Assembly (NCBI RefSeq): GCF_000817785.2
Contig: NZ_JTCM02000001.1
Span: forward strand, 62,001 to 126,000
Origin: Hassallia byssoidea VB512170
GTDB taxonomy: Bacteria > Cyanobacteriota > Cyanobacteriia > Cyanobacteriales > Nostocaceae
Reading direction: 5' to 3'
DNA: 64,000 nt
Below, one piece after another: positions 16,708 to 24,743 of the stretch (the first letter of the stretch is position 1; each line of letters begins with the position of its first letter). Both the position numbers and the translations under genes were made by a program. The notes under the pieces were generated by a model. The model had not been told where the DNA came from. It did no database searches and worked only from the letters and a program-made list of their open reading frames with translations.

Positions 16708-16959
16708 CACGAGTTAGACCGCTCCCGTCACGAGGTAGACCGCTCCCGTCACGAAGGAGACCGCTCCCGTCACGAGGTAGACCGCTCCCGTCACGAGTTA
16801 GACCGCTCCCGTCACGAGGTAGACCGCTCCCGTCACGAGGTAGACCGCTCCCGTCACGAGGTAGACCGCTCCCGTCACGAGGTAGACCGCTCCCGTCACG
16901 AGTTAGACCGCTCCCGTCACGAGTTAGACCGCTTCCGTCACGAGTTAGACCGCTCCCGT
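16708..16959. repeat. 12-unit tandem repeat of 21 bp (possible heptapeptide repeat)
   Basis: Twelve units of CACGAGGTAGACCGCTCCCG followed by T, with G/T variation at one base, start at 16708, 16729 and every 21 bases to 16939. Because 21 is a multiple of three, all three plus frames stay periodic. One reads His-Glu-Val/Leu-Asp-Arg-Ser-Arg, open from a TTG at 16660 to a stop at 16998 (112 codons). No ATG is in frame and the 5' part overlaps the hairpin element, so I call a repeat and not a gene. Confidence 0.9.
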
Positions 16960-17109
16960 TTGTTGGTTTGGTTTAGACGCAAAGCGATTTGTTGCTAGAT
17001 ATCGCTGCGTAGGCAAAACTCAACTTAGGCGATCGCAGTTTATAAGAGATAGTTAGATATAATTTGTGACGAAAAACATGCCATCAGCGCAAACACGCAC
17101 CATGTTATC

Positions 17110-18690
17110 TTAGTTAACGGTGTCTTGCGGCTTAATCATCAACGCTGCCACGATCGCACTGACGATCGCCAGTCCAGACGCAATCAGCATAACTAAACGA
17201 AAACTACTTACAAATGATTGAGCGATCGCGCTTTTCAATACCGAAGCAACCGCTTCACTTAATCCAGCTGGAATTTCTGCTCCAGCTAGTTTAACTCGTT
17301 GCGGGTCTAGCATTTGTTGGACTTCAAACGGTATTTGTAGCTGTGTCAAACGAGTATCAAGAGCAGAATTAAAGGCATAGGAAATGATTAAACTAAAAAC
17401 AGCGATCGCTAGTAAACTGGCAGTTCGAGCAACTGCATTATTAATCCCCGAAGCAGTTCCAGCTTGCTCGACTTTCACCGCTCCCATTACTGTAGTAGTT
17501 AGTGGTGCAACGCTGATTGACATGCCAAATCCTAAGACAGCGATCGCCGGAAAAAATGTTGTCCAATAACTACCCCCAATGCTGGGTAAAGCAAACAGAG
17601 CAAATCCTACAGCAGCAATACTCGGACCGATAATCAATGGTCGTTTTGCTCCGTAACGGCTGACTAATCCACCAGACCAACGTGACAGCAGAAACATTAA
17701 CAAAATCAGTGGTAAAAAAGCACCACCTGCGGCAGTTGCTGAGTAACCTTGTACCTGAATTAAATTAAACGGAAAAAAGAATAACACTCCACCCAATGCA
17801 GCATACAACAGCAGCGTGAGTAAGTTTGCACCACTGAAAGTCCCAGAACCAAATAAACTCAACGGCATCATCGGCATACGCTGATTTTTTTCCACCAGCA
17901 CAAACACAATCAGCGTTGCAATACCCATACCCAATCCAATAATCGCAACTGGATCGCTCAAGCTTCTATGTCCGGCTTCCAGCAATCCATAGACAAGACT
18001 ACCTAAGCCGACTGTCACCAAAAATGCACCCCACCAATCCAGCTTGCCCGTTGCCGCTTCATTACGGCTTTCTGGTACGCGCCAAAATACAATTCCTAAG
18101 ACCACCAATGCTATAGGCACATTCAGAAAAAAGATCCAACGCCAAGATGCTTGTTCGACTAACCAACCACCCAACACAGGACCCAGTGCAGATGTAATCG
18201 CAGTAAAACCCGACCAAGTACCGATCGCTTGTCCTCGTTGTTCTTGACTAAATGCAGCACTTATGATAGCCAAACTTCCAGGCACTAACAGCGCACCTCC
18301 AATTCCCTGTATGGCTCGTGCTAAAATTAACTGATTGATATTGGGCGACAATCCACACCAAATCGAAGCTAAAGCGAAAAGTGCGATTCCGGCTGCAAAA
18401 ATGCGTCGCCGTCCGAAGCGATCGCCCAACGCTCCACCAACTAAAATTAATGCCGCCAGAAACAGCGCGTAAGACTCTACCACCCACTGCACCTGAGTTG
18501 CGGTTGCATTTAATCGAGCTTGCATCACAGGTAGTGCGACGTTAACCACACTGCCATCAATCATTGCCATGCTGGAGCCTAGAATCGTCGCAGCCAAAAC
18601 CCACGGTCTCACATCTCTAGCACATGGCTCATGGCTGGATGTAGTGCGTATAACAGCTTCATCGCAGGGTGGTTTGACGATATTAGCCAT
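17110..18690 (-). CDS. DHA2 family drug/H+ antiporter (14-helix MFS)
   Basis: A 526-residue major facilitator transporter of the DHA2 (EmrB/QacA) family. The first helix contains SSMAMIDGSVVNVALP (motif D1-like) and helices 2-3 carry GGALGDRFGRRRIFAAG (motif A). Helix 5 has GPVLGGWLVEQASWRWIFFL (motif C, PVLGG), and fourteen hydrophobic segments are visible. Such proteins expel drugs, dyes or organic acids using the proton gradient. The start ATG at 18690 lies five bases after the stop of the LtrA-family gene, so the two are one operon with ltrA first. Confidence 0.9.
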   Translation of the reverse strand: MANIVKPPCDEAVIRTTSSHEPCARDVRPWVLAATILGSSMAMIDGSVVNVALPVMQARLNATATQVQWVVESYALFLAALILVGGALGDRFGRRRIFAAGIALFALASIWCGLSPNINQLILARAIQGIGGALLVPGSLAIISAAFSQEQRGQAIGTWSGFTAITSALGPVLGGWLVEQASWRWIFFLNVPIALVVLGIVFWRVPESRNEAATGKLDWWGAFLVTVGLGSLVYGLLEAGHRSLSDPVAIIGLGMGIATLIVFVLVEKNQRMPMMPLSLFGSGTFSGANLLTLLLYAALGGVLFFFPFNLIQVQGYSATAAGGAFLPLILLMFLLSRWSGGLVSRYGAKRPLIIGPSIAAVGFALFALPSIGGSYWTTFFPAIAVLGFGMSISVAPLTTTVMGAVKVEQAGTASGINNAVARTASLLAIAVFSLIISYAFNSALDTRLTQLQIPFEVQQMLDPQRVKLAGAEIPAGLSEAVASVLKSAIAQSFVSSFRLVMLIASGLAIVSAIVAALMIKPQDTVN

Positions 18691-18695
18691 CTGCT

Positions 18696-19901
18696 TTAAT
18701 CCCTAGTTTCCATTTTGATAATCTCATCTTCGCGGGTTGCGGTAAACTTAGTTTTCAGGATTTCAATGCTGACTTTGATAACGAGCATTGCCAGCAAAAG
18801 CCCCTGTAATGTTAATGCTGGTAGCAATCCACCGAATATGGCTAATGTAAGAGCGATCGCTACTGAAGCAACCATCAGCCAAGAGAAGTTGCGACGACAG
18901 GCAGTCACCGAAATAATGGAAATCGACAGCATATAAAGAGCAACTCCTCCGCACAGTGCCCAACGTGCCCCAAATGAAAGCACATGATGGCTGGCTTCAT
19001 GGATTGTATGCTCGGTGCCAACTGCGACTAAAGCAAGTCCCATAACGATTGGCAGGTGTCCGTAATTATAGACGTGAACCGAACGAATACCGCGAATAAT
19101 CACTGCTGTTTCCAGAAAATTGAAATAAAGCCACCACAAGCAAGCGGCGATCGCAAAGCCGAATACAGCTGCGATTGTGGGCAGTAAATCCCAGTTGCCT
19201 CCAGCAGTGGTAGAAGCGACAGAGACGATTTCTTCGCCAAGCACAATCAGCGTTAACAAGCCAAAACGTTCTGGCAAATGCGAAGGATGTACTGGAGTTC
19301 CCGTTAACAGTCGCGATCCGAGAATCGGGGTAAGTAGCTCAATTGTCATGGCGATCGCCCAAAGAATGTAGCGAGTTGGTTCACCAAAGGCAATCGAGGC
19401 TAACCAAAGGATGGTACTGGGAATGTAGGAGCGAAGATATAGGTTAAGATTGGCTCGTGCAACGGAAACATACTGCACTACTCGTATATATAGCATCAGA
19501 ACAATCGATCGCGTCGCTACATAAGCCAAAGTAAAACCGATTGCACCATTATTAAATGCGTTGTGGACATTCGCTGCTAGAAAGATGATTGCCAGCATTC
19601 CACTTAAAATTAATAGCCGATGCACCACATCATCAGTGTCATAGCGATCGGCGTAGAATGTAAAGAGCGTCCATGCCCACCAACACGGAACAAACAGTGC
19701 CGCAAACTGCAAGAAACCAATCAAGGAAAGATGCGTTTCTAAAGTGTGACTTAGTTCGGCGATCGCAACCACAAATACTAAATCGAAAAATAATTCAATC
19801 CAACTAGCATGGCGCAATCCTTCCTCATCACTGTCTACCCGTAAACGAGGTTGTCTCCAGCGATCGTTGGTTAGGTGAGGAATTCTTGTCTCTTGACGCA
19901 T
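18696..19901 (-). CDS. ltrA: LtrA family membrane protein (low temperature requirement A)
   Basis: A polytopic protein of 401 residues in the bacterial LtrA family. The diagnostic N-terminal region is ASWIELFFDLVFVVAIAELS (residues 33-52), followed by about eleven hydrophobic segments and a FGLLTLIVLGEEIVSVAS stretch typical of the family. The name comes from a Listeria low-temperature mutant; no biochemical function is established. AGGAAA lies eight to nine bases upstream of ATG 19901. It is the first gene of an operon with the DHA2 exporter. On its 5' side lies the fragment of an ABC transporter gene at 19958-19999. Confidence 0.88.
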   Translation of the reverse strand: MRQETRIPHLTNDRWRQPRLRVDSDEEGLRHASWIELFFDLVFVVAIAELSHTLETHLSLIGFLQFAALFVPCWWAWTLFTFYADRYDTDDVVHRLLILSGMLAIIFLAANVHNAFNNGAIGFTLAYVATRSIVLMLYIRVVQYVSVARANLNLYLRSYIPSTILWLASIAFGEPTRYILWAIAMTIELLTPILGSRLLTGTPVHPSHLPERFGLLTLIVLGEEIVSVASTTAGGNWDLLPTIAAVFGFAIAACLWWLYFNFLETAVIIRGIRSVHVYNYGHLPIVMGLALVAVGTEHTIHEASHHVLSFGARWALCGGVALYMLSISIISVTACRRNFSWLMVASVAIALTLAIFGGLLPALTLQGLLLAMLVIKVSIEILKTKFTATREDEIIKMETRD

Positions 19902-19957
19902 CGTGGTTGTTTCCTAAACAAACTTATTCTCAAAATAACACCGCCAACCCTCACCGA

Positions 19958-19999
19958 TTTGAGCGTCGTTATCCGCGATTTTATGCTGACTCAGTTTAA
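19958..19999 (+). pseudogene. Remnant of an ABC transporter 3' end
   Basis: Read in frame from 19958 this gives Phe-Glu-Arg-Arg-Tyr-Pro-Arg-Phe-Tyr-Ala-Asp-Ser-Val-stop. The exporter gene ending at 14076 finishes LERRYARFYAQQFS. In DNA, GAGCGTCG(T/C)TAT and CGCGATTTTATGC are shared. It looks like the tail of a lost exporter paralogue or of a deleted copy. The match is short, so chance cannot be excluded. Confidence 0.45.
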
Positions 20000-20073
20000 T
20001 AAGAGGGACTAGGGCAGTCAATCAATGTAATATTATAAATACATTTGTACTAAAGCGATTAACTAAGCAATAT

Positions 20074-20379
20074 ATGGCTATTCCTAAGAAAGGTTCAAGA
20101 TTAATAGTGGTTGATGGCGATCGCTATCGGTGGCGTGTCCGCAGAAAAATCACTTATTCTCAATGTAATGGATGGACAAAGCTAACCGTAGCAATCGAAC
20201 ACTTTGATAAATCAGGCGCGACTTTGATCGTTAAGATGCCTCAAGGACATCCAAAAAATTGGACGTGGGAACCGGTCGTTCCCGTTCTTCCGTGTGATGT
20301 CGAATATAGTATACGTCAAGCGATCGCCAAAGGTTGGAAGCCGTCCGAACCGGGTAGTTCATTTGAACTGCAATATTAA
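20074..20379 (+). CDS. Conserved-looking hypothetical protein
   Basis: A basic protein of 101 residues, beta-rich, with DGDRYRWRVRRKIT, WTKLTVAIEHFDKSGATLIV, PKNWTWEPVVPVLP and YSIRQAIAKGWKPSEPG. The last motif (VxPxxVxxxIxxAxxxGWxP) is typical of a group of small uncharacterised bacterial proteins. No catalytic residues stand out. It starts at ATG 20074 with AAGCAATAT upstream and no strong ribosome binding site. It stands alone; a GGGGACT heptamer tract follows. Confidence 0.65.
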   Translation: MAIPKKGSRLIVVDGDRYRWRVRRKITYSQCNGWTKLTVAIEHFDKSGATLIVKMPQGHPKNWTWEPVVPVLPCDVEYSIRQAIAKGWKPSEPGSSFELQY

Positions 20380-20488
20380 ACTGGGGACTGGGGACTGGGG
20401 ATTAGATAAAGAATTATTATACATTTCCCACTCTCAACTCCTAACTCCTAACTCCGCTCCTCCCAACTCCCCATTCCCCATTCCCCAA
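20380..20488. repeat. Short GGGGACT and CTCCTAA heptamer tracts
   Basis: GGGGACTGGGGACTGGGGAT is followed by CAACTCCTAACTCCTAACTCC and CCCCATTCCCCATTCCCC. They fill the gap between convergent genes and partly complement one another. Confidence 0.7.
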
Positions 20489-20490
20489 TC

Positions 20491-20865
20491 TCAAAGACTT
20501 TCCAAATAGTTGAGCAGGTCTGCCATTTCTTTGACGCTAGGCTTGAATTTTGGCATTGGTGGGGTGTCACCGCTGGTTACTTGGTGAATTAACCCATAAC
20601 GTGACTTTCGCTTGGAGACGGCTTGCAAACTCGGACCCACTCGCCCATCGGCTTCTAACCCATGACAACCCGCACAGTTTATTTGAAAGATAGCGTGTCC
20701 TTGAATTGGGTCTCCTGTCAGCGATAGAACACTCTTAACATATGGATCGGAGGCTCTAAGGGTGCGAACAGCAAAAATGCCCAAAAGGATTGATAGCAGA
20801 ATCGCCACTGCCAACAAAGCGATCCGCTGAATCAGAATTTCAGGTTTAGTAATCTGGTTATCCAA
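20491..20865 (-). CDS. cytM: Membrane-anchored c-type cytochrome, cytochrome M-like
   Basis: One haem c site, CAGCH, sits in the INCAGCHGLEADGRVGPSL block (about residues 57-75). The distal Met ligand is in GDTPPMPKFKPS. A single N-terminal hydrophobic segment (IALLAVAILLSILLGIFAV, about 14-32) would anchor the haem domain on the lumenal or periplasmic side. This layout and the SDPYVKSVLSLTGD lead-in fit cyanobacterial cytochrome M, a low-abundance alternative electron carrier linked to stress and redox balance. Divergent from petG, with about 190 bases between, so both electron-transport genes may share a control region. Confidence 0.78.
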   Translation of the reverse strand: MDNQITKPEILIQRIALLAVAILLSILLGIFAVRTLRASDPYVKSVLSLTGDPIQGHAIFQINCAGCHGLEADGRVGPSLQAVSKRKSRYGLIHQVTSGDTPPMPKFKPSVKEMADLLNYLESL

Positions 20866-21055
20866 AGGGTTTGCTGTAAAACTATAAGAAAGTTTTCATT
20901 TCATACACATAGCTTAAAAGTTCTTGATTGTGTCTGCAAGCACAAATTTAAGTTTCGTTATTTTTATTCAGCGCTGAAAAATGCAATTCAATTGGGGATT
21001 CATGCCCGATTTGGTAGAATCGAAAGCAGAAAACGTTAATTATAGGAGATTTACA

Positions 21056-21169
21056 GTGGTTGAACCCCTGCTATCAGGCATTGTTATTGGTTTGATTCTT
21101 GTCACCCTGGCTGGCTTGTTTTATAAGGCTTACGAGCAATTCAAACGCGGCGAAAAGCTCGGTCTGTAA
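21056..21169 (+). CDS. petG: Cytochrome b6f complex subunit V
   Basis: The tiny single-span subunit PetG (37 residues). The reading frame gives [20 protein letters not shown] followed by [17 protein letters not shown], which matches the near-invariant PetG sequence. PetG stabilises the cytochrome b6f dimer in the thylakoid membrane. The GTG at 21056 is the start: TAGGAGA lies about nine bases upstream (21041-21047), and PetG begins right at VEPLL. The frame is open upstream to 20981 but that part has no counterpart in the family. A heptamer block follows directly. Confidence 0.95.
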   Translation: MVEPLLSGIVIGLILVTLAGLFYKAYEQFKRGEKLGL

Positions 21170-21171
21170 AT

Positions 21172-21363
21172 TGGGCATGGGGCATGGGGCATTGGGCATT
21201 GGTAATTGGTAATGGGGAATTGGTAATGGGGAATTGGTAATTTTAACTCCCCCAGCTCCCCCAGCTCCCCCAGCTCCCCCAGCCTCCCCTGCCTCCCCTG
21301 CCTCCCCTGCCTCCCCTTGTCTCCCTTGTCCCCCCATCCCCCCCTCTCCCCCTCTCCCCCACT
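21172..21363. repeat. Heptamer and CCCCAGCT/CTCCCCTGC tandem repeats
   Basis: GGGGCAT and GGGGAAT/GGTAATT units (21178-21240) run into CCCCCAGCTC repeats (21248-21285), then CCTCCCCTG repeats (21286-21320) and CCCCCTCTCCC. The open frames across it (Gly/Glu-Ala or Pro-rich) are repeat translations and not genes. It lies between petG and convergent rsmD. Confidence 0.8.
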
Positions 21364-21365
21364 CC

Positions 21366-21911
21366 TCATTCCCGAATCCTGTAGAATGTCAAAGCGGTGT
21401 TGCCGTAAACTTTCTCGCGGCATATTTCCCAAGTGGGAATTACTGGGGCTATCCAATTTTGGGGACTGTGTTCTACTGCTATTTCACCGCTAGAATCTAA
21501 AAGCTGACCTACCGCGATCGCTTCTAACACTGGCTGATATAATCCACTTGCATAAGGCGGATCGAAGTAAATTTTATCAAATTGCTTTCCTTCTAAGTTT
21601 TTTAAGCGCTGCAATACGTCTCCCCGCAGCACTTGAAATTCCTGATTTTCGTTTTGTACTTGCTGCCAGTTTTGTTGGATAATGGCACAGGCTCGACTCG
21701 ACTGTTCAATGCCGACAACAACGCTTGCTTGTCTAGATAAAGCTTCTGCCCCCATTGAACCGCTACCAGCGCACAAATCCAGCCAGCGACAACCAGCTAT
21801 TTCTCCCTGCCAAATATTAAAAACTGCTTCGCGTACCCGCGCACTCGTGGGACGGGTATCAAGTCCAGGTAAAGTTTTTATCTGGCGATTTCCGTAAATT
21901 CTCAGACTCAT
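21366..21911 (-). CDS. rsmD: 16S rRNA guanine-966 N2-methyltransferase
   Basis: A class I SAM-dependent methyltransferase that methylates G966 of 16S rRNA. Motifs: N-terminal LRIYGNRQIKTLPG and TRPTSARVREAVFNI (family hallmark), SAM-binding WLDLCAGSGSMGAEALSR and the catalytic IYFDPPYASGLYQ (DPPY). The start ATG at 21911 (MSLRIYGN) fits the family; an upstream in-frame ATG at 21932 would add seven residues. Neither has a clear ribosome binding site. It lies downstream of hisH on the same strand. Confidence 0.93.
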   Translation of the reverse strand: MSLRIYGNRQIKTLPGLDTRPTSARVREAVFNIWQGEIAGCRWLDLCAGSGSMGAEALSRQASVVVGIEQSSRACAIIQQNWQQVQNENQEFQVLRGDVLQRLKNLEGKQFDKIYFDPPYASGLYQPVLEAIAVGQLLDSSGEIAVEHSPQNWIAPVIPTWEICREKVYGNTALTFYRIRE

Positions 21912-21989
21912 TTTTAATTGGTCATGCGTCATTAGTCCAATGGATGTCAGGACTAATGACTAGGACTAAACATAAAACTCACATTTATA

Positions 21990-22625
21990 TTATGCAGGAA
22001 TTTTTTCGCGGACTTGAGAAACAAAATTAGAGAGGATTTGCAGTCCTATATTAGAGGATTTTTCAGGATGAAATTGGACTGCCATGAGGTTATCGGTTGC
22101 GATCGCTGCTGTGACTGTTTGATTACCGTGGGTGACAGTGGCAGCGCGGACTTGGGGGTCAATTGGGTCAACATAGTAAGAATGGACAAAATATACCCAA
22201 GGCTGATAGGGCAAATGTTCCCACAAAATACTTTTTGGCTGAGTCAATTGCAGTTGATTCCAACCCATGTGGGGAATAGTAATTCCTGGTTCGTGAATAA
22301 ACCGTCGCACTTTTCCTTTGATAATTCCCAGTCCTGGTAGTTTGCCTTCTTCACTTGATTCAAAGAGAATTTGCAATCCTAAGCATATACCTAAGAAAGG
22401 TTTGCCGCTGGCGATCGCTTCTTTTATTGGTTGTTCTAAACCACGCGCTCTTATATGTTGCACTGCCGGATCGAATGCTCCCACTCCTGGCAAAATAACA
22501 GCATCTGCTTGTTGTAAATCTTTTGAAGAGTGAGTTATCTTCGGAGTTGCCCCTGCTTTTTCCAAACCTTTGCAGACGGAATGCAAATTTCCCATCTCAT
22601 AATCTATGACTGCAATTACCGGCAT
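21990..22625 (-). CDS. hisH: Imidazole glycerol phosphate synthase, glutamine amidotransferase subunit
   Basis: HisH hydrolyses glutamine and passes ammonia to HisF, which forms imidazole-glycerol phosphate in histidine synthesis. The N terminus IAVIDYEMGNLHSVCKGLE is typical. The nucleophilic Cys lies in GKPFLGICLGLQILFESS (about residue 82), and the His/Glu pair is in MAVQFHPEKSS near the C terminus. The length of 211 residues is normal. AAGGAGAAGG precedes the ATG at 22625, a strong ribosome binding site. No other his gene is in the window, as is common for the dispersed his genes of cyanobacteria. Confidence 0.95.
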   Translation of the reverse strand: MPVIAVIDYEMGNLHSVCKGLEKAGATPKITHSSKDLQQADAVILPGVGAFDPAVQHIRARGLEQPIKEAIASGKPFLGICLGLQILFESSEEGKLPGLGIIKGKVRRFIHEPGITIPHMGWNQLQLTQPKSILWEHLPYQPWVYFVHSYYVDPIDPQVRAATVTHGNQTVTAAIATDNLMAVQFHPEKSSNIGLQILSNFVSQVREKIPA

Positions 22626-22683
22626 TTACCTTCTCCTTGTAAATTTATTAGGGAGACTTTTTATATTCTAAATAATATTTGTT

Positions 22684-23196
22684 ATGAAGAAAAGAATCCT
22701 ATTAACTTCTTTTGACATTTGGTTGCCTCATCAGCAGTCAAATTCCTCTGATGATTTATTGATCGAAGTCGGCAAACTTAACTCCCTTGTTTATGATTTG
22801 ACTTTTTTACGACAGTTACCGGTCGATGGACAGCTTGCCAGTTCTCAGGTTCAGGCAAAAATCGAAGTTGTTCAACCAAATTACATCATCCTTTGTGGCA
22901 TGGCAGAAAGCCGTAAACAATTGAGTGTTGAAAAAATTGCCAGTAAAGCCGAAAATATTTTGCAGACAACGGTAGATTTAGAACAACTGGTGGCAAAAGC
23001 AACCGCAATTGAGATTAGCGATGACTGCGGCAAATTCGTCTGCGAGCATCTTTATTATTCAGTCTTGGACTATTTGAGACAGCACCAACTCACAATTGGT
23101 TGTATCTTTGTCCACGTTCCCGTTTTGACTCAAGAAAATTTTGGGGGAATTTTTGCCGATTTCTTATTGATTGTTGACAAATTGGCACTTCTATAA
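22684..23196 (+). CDS. Pyroglutamyl-peptidase-like (C15) protein, shortened
   Basis: A 170-residue protein resembling pyroglutamyl peptidase I, which removes N-terminal pyroglutamate. RILLTSFDIWLPHQQSNSS corresponds to the GFDPFGG start. The catalytic residues can be placed at Glu83 (SVEKIA), Cys120 (CGKFVCEHLYYS) and His144 (IFVHVPVL). The 24-residue Cys-His spacing is as in the family, but the Glu-Cys stretch is about 26 residues shorter than usual. A reduced family branch is likely. The start is ATG 22684, divergent from hisH by 58 bases. Confidence 0.75.
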   Translation: MKKRILLTSFDIWLPHQQSNSSDDLLIEVGKLNSLVYDLTFLRQLPVDGQLASSQVQAKIEVVQPNYIILCGMAESRKQLSVEKIASKAENILQTTVDLEQLVAKATAIEISDDCGKFVCEHLYYSVLDYLRQHQLTIGCIFVHVPVLTQENFGGIFADFLLIVDKLALL

Positions 23197-23235
23197 AGTC
23201 GTTTGCGTCTCGATAGTGAACAAATATGTAGATTT

Positions 23236-24585
23236 ATGTTGCCTTTTTTACTAATTTTTCCCATCGCTCAAACAACTCCTCCACCACAACCAGAGGAAGT
23301 GGTGCAACAACAAGAAGTGCGTCCTTTACCCGGACAGTTAGATAATGTGCCTGTGTTTAACAGTAATAGTCCAGAATTAGTTTTGAAGGAGGGGATTTTA
23401 CTTTCTACTTTTCCTTCATATGGGAAAAAAATACCGCAGGCACACTTGAATTTTCCTTTTCGGGGAAGATTTGATATTTTTGCTCACCACATTGCCAGAG
23501 CGGAACCTCCAGATAATTTGCGGACGTTGTATTTAGGGATAATTTTGCACAACCCAACGAAGCAATCGGTGAAGGTAAATGTTTTGCGGGGAGCGAGTTA
23601 TTTAAGTCAACCAGATGCACCGTTTATACAATTGCCATCTATTATTGATAATTCTTTAGGTACAGTTTTCGCAGGTCCTGGCGATCGCGCAATGACTGAT
23701 ATTCTAAGAAAACTGCGACAACCAATTTTACCAGCACAAATTGTCATTCCACCTGGGCAAAGTCAGATGTTGTTAAATCAGCCAATTCCCGTCAAGGAAT
23801 TGACACCGCCGTTAAATGGTCGGTCAACATTGATACATCTGCAAAGTAACGGCACGGTTTATGCAGCAAGTATGGCGATGTTTGCACCGATAAATTCTGA
23901 TGGTAGCGAGCGATCGCCTTCTCTGCAAGAATGGCAAAATCTCCTAAATAACGGTGATTTAGCCGGACCCCGTGATAAAATACCCACTGAGCCAAATAGT
24001 CCTAAACCAATAATATATGGTCGTGTCGCCGGCGTTGCCCAAGGTTCTGAGTGGAAAGCTTTATTAGTAGATCGTCCCCAAGCTAAATATCTAACTATTC
24101 CCCAACCCGGTCAAGCCTTTTCTTACGCTCTGAGTACAATTCCGGGTGGTAGCTTGGGAACTAATCAAATTCAAAGTGCGCCGATGTTGGTACGCTATCC
24201 TGATACCGCATATCGCGCTCACGGCAACTATGGAATTCAATACAGTCTCAAATTGCCACTATATAATAATACTCAAAGTCGGCGCATTGTAACTATATCA
24301 ATGCAAACACCACTAAAGCAAGATAAATTAGTAAATCGAAGCTTGCGCTTTTTGAGTATACCCGGACCGCAAGTATTATTTCGCGGTTCAGTGCAACTAC
24401 GTTACAAAGATGAGCAAGGAAAGCCACAAACCAAACTTATACATTTAGTGCAAAAGAGAGGTCAACAGGGTGAAGCGTTAGCAGTGCTAAACTTAAAAGC
24501 AGGCGATCGCTCCGACGTTGAAGTAGACTTACTCTATCCACCAGACGCCACCCCACCGCAAGTATTAACAGTCACAACTCAGTAA
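23236..24585 (+). CDS. Exported DUF3370 family protein
   Basis: A cyanobacterial protein family of unknown function. The start is ATG 23236 (MLPFLLIFPIAQTTPPP), which gives a signal peptide; the frame is open upstream to a TTG at 23203. The mature part starts with EVRPLPGQLDNVPVFNSNSP, and the family core includes FPFRGRFDIFAHHIAR, LYLGIILHNPTKQSVKVNVL, IPPGQSQMLLNQPIPV and GRSTLIHLQSNGTVYAASMA. A central region matches the repeated beta-rich layout of an outer-envelope or periplasmic protein. No ribosome binding site of note. It lies 40 bases after the peptidase gene on the same strand. Confidence 0.8.
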   Translation: MLPFLLIFPIAQTTPPPQPEEVVQQQEVRPLPGQLDNVPVFNSNSPELVLKEGILLSTFPSYGKKIPQAHLNFPFRGRFDIFAHHIARAEPPDNLRTLYLGIILHNPTKQSVKVNVLRGASYLSQPDAPFIQLPSIIDNSLGTVFAGPGDRAMTDILRKLRQPILPAQIVIPPGQSQMLLNQPIPVKELTPPLNGRSTLIHLQSNGTVYAASMAMFAPINSDGSERSPSLQEWQNLLNNGDLAGPRDKIPTEPNSPKPIIYGRVAGVAQGSEWKALLVDRPQAKYLTIPQPGQAFSYALSTIPGGSLGTNQIQSAPMLVRYPDTAYRAHGNYGIQYSLKLPLYNNTQSRRIVTISMQTPLKQDKLVNRSLRFLSIPGPQVLFRGSVQLRYKDEQGKPQTKLIHLVQKRGQQGEALAVLNLKAGDRSDVEVDLLYPPDATPPQVLTVTTQ

Positions 24586-24599
24586 TTAACGTATTTTTC

Positions 24600-24649
24600 G
24601 TAGTAAGCACTTCAGTGCTTGAAAAGAAAAGCGCTGAAGCGCTTACTAC
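24600..24649. repeat. 50-bp imperfect palindrome, copy 2
   Basis: Same ends and arms as 12236-12285 (GTAGTAAGCACTTCAGTGCTT and AAGCGCTGAAGCGCTTACTAC), differing only in the central bases. It starts 15 bases after the stop of the DUF3370 gene and may help end its transcript. Confidence 0.85.
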
Positions 24650-24743
24650 AGAAGTACTCTCAATCTTATTGGTTCAACAACTCCGTAAAGGTAAAAATTG
24701 TCTGGCTGCCCTTGTGTCCCCTTAGCAGTAATACTAATTTTCA

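Noticed and set aside
16660-16998. 112-codon gene of heptapeptide repeats
   Set aside because: Only a TTG start inside a hairpin element is available and all three frames are periodic; listed as a tandem repeat.
21074-21500. Pro-rich and Gly/Glu-rich frames on both strands
   Set aside because: They are readings of the heptamer and CCCCAGCT repeats between petG and rsmD.
24650-24743. Riboswitch in front of nadR
   Set aside because: The leader is short and shows no NAD-type aptamer that I can recognise.
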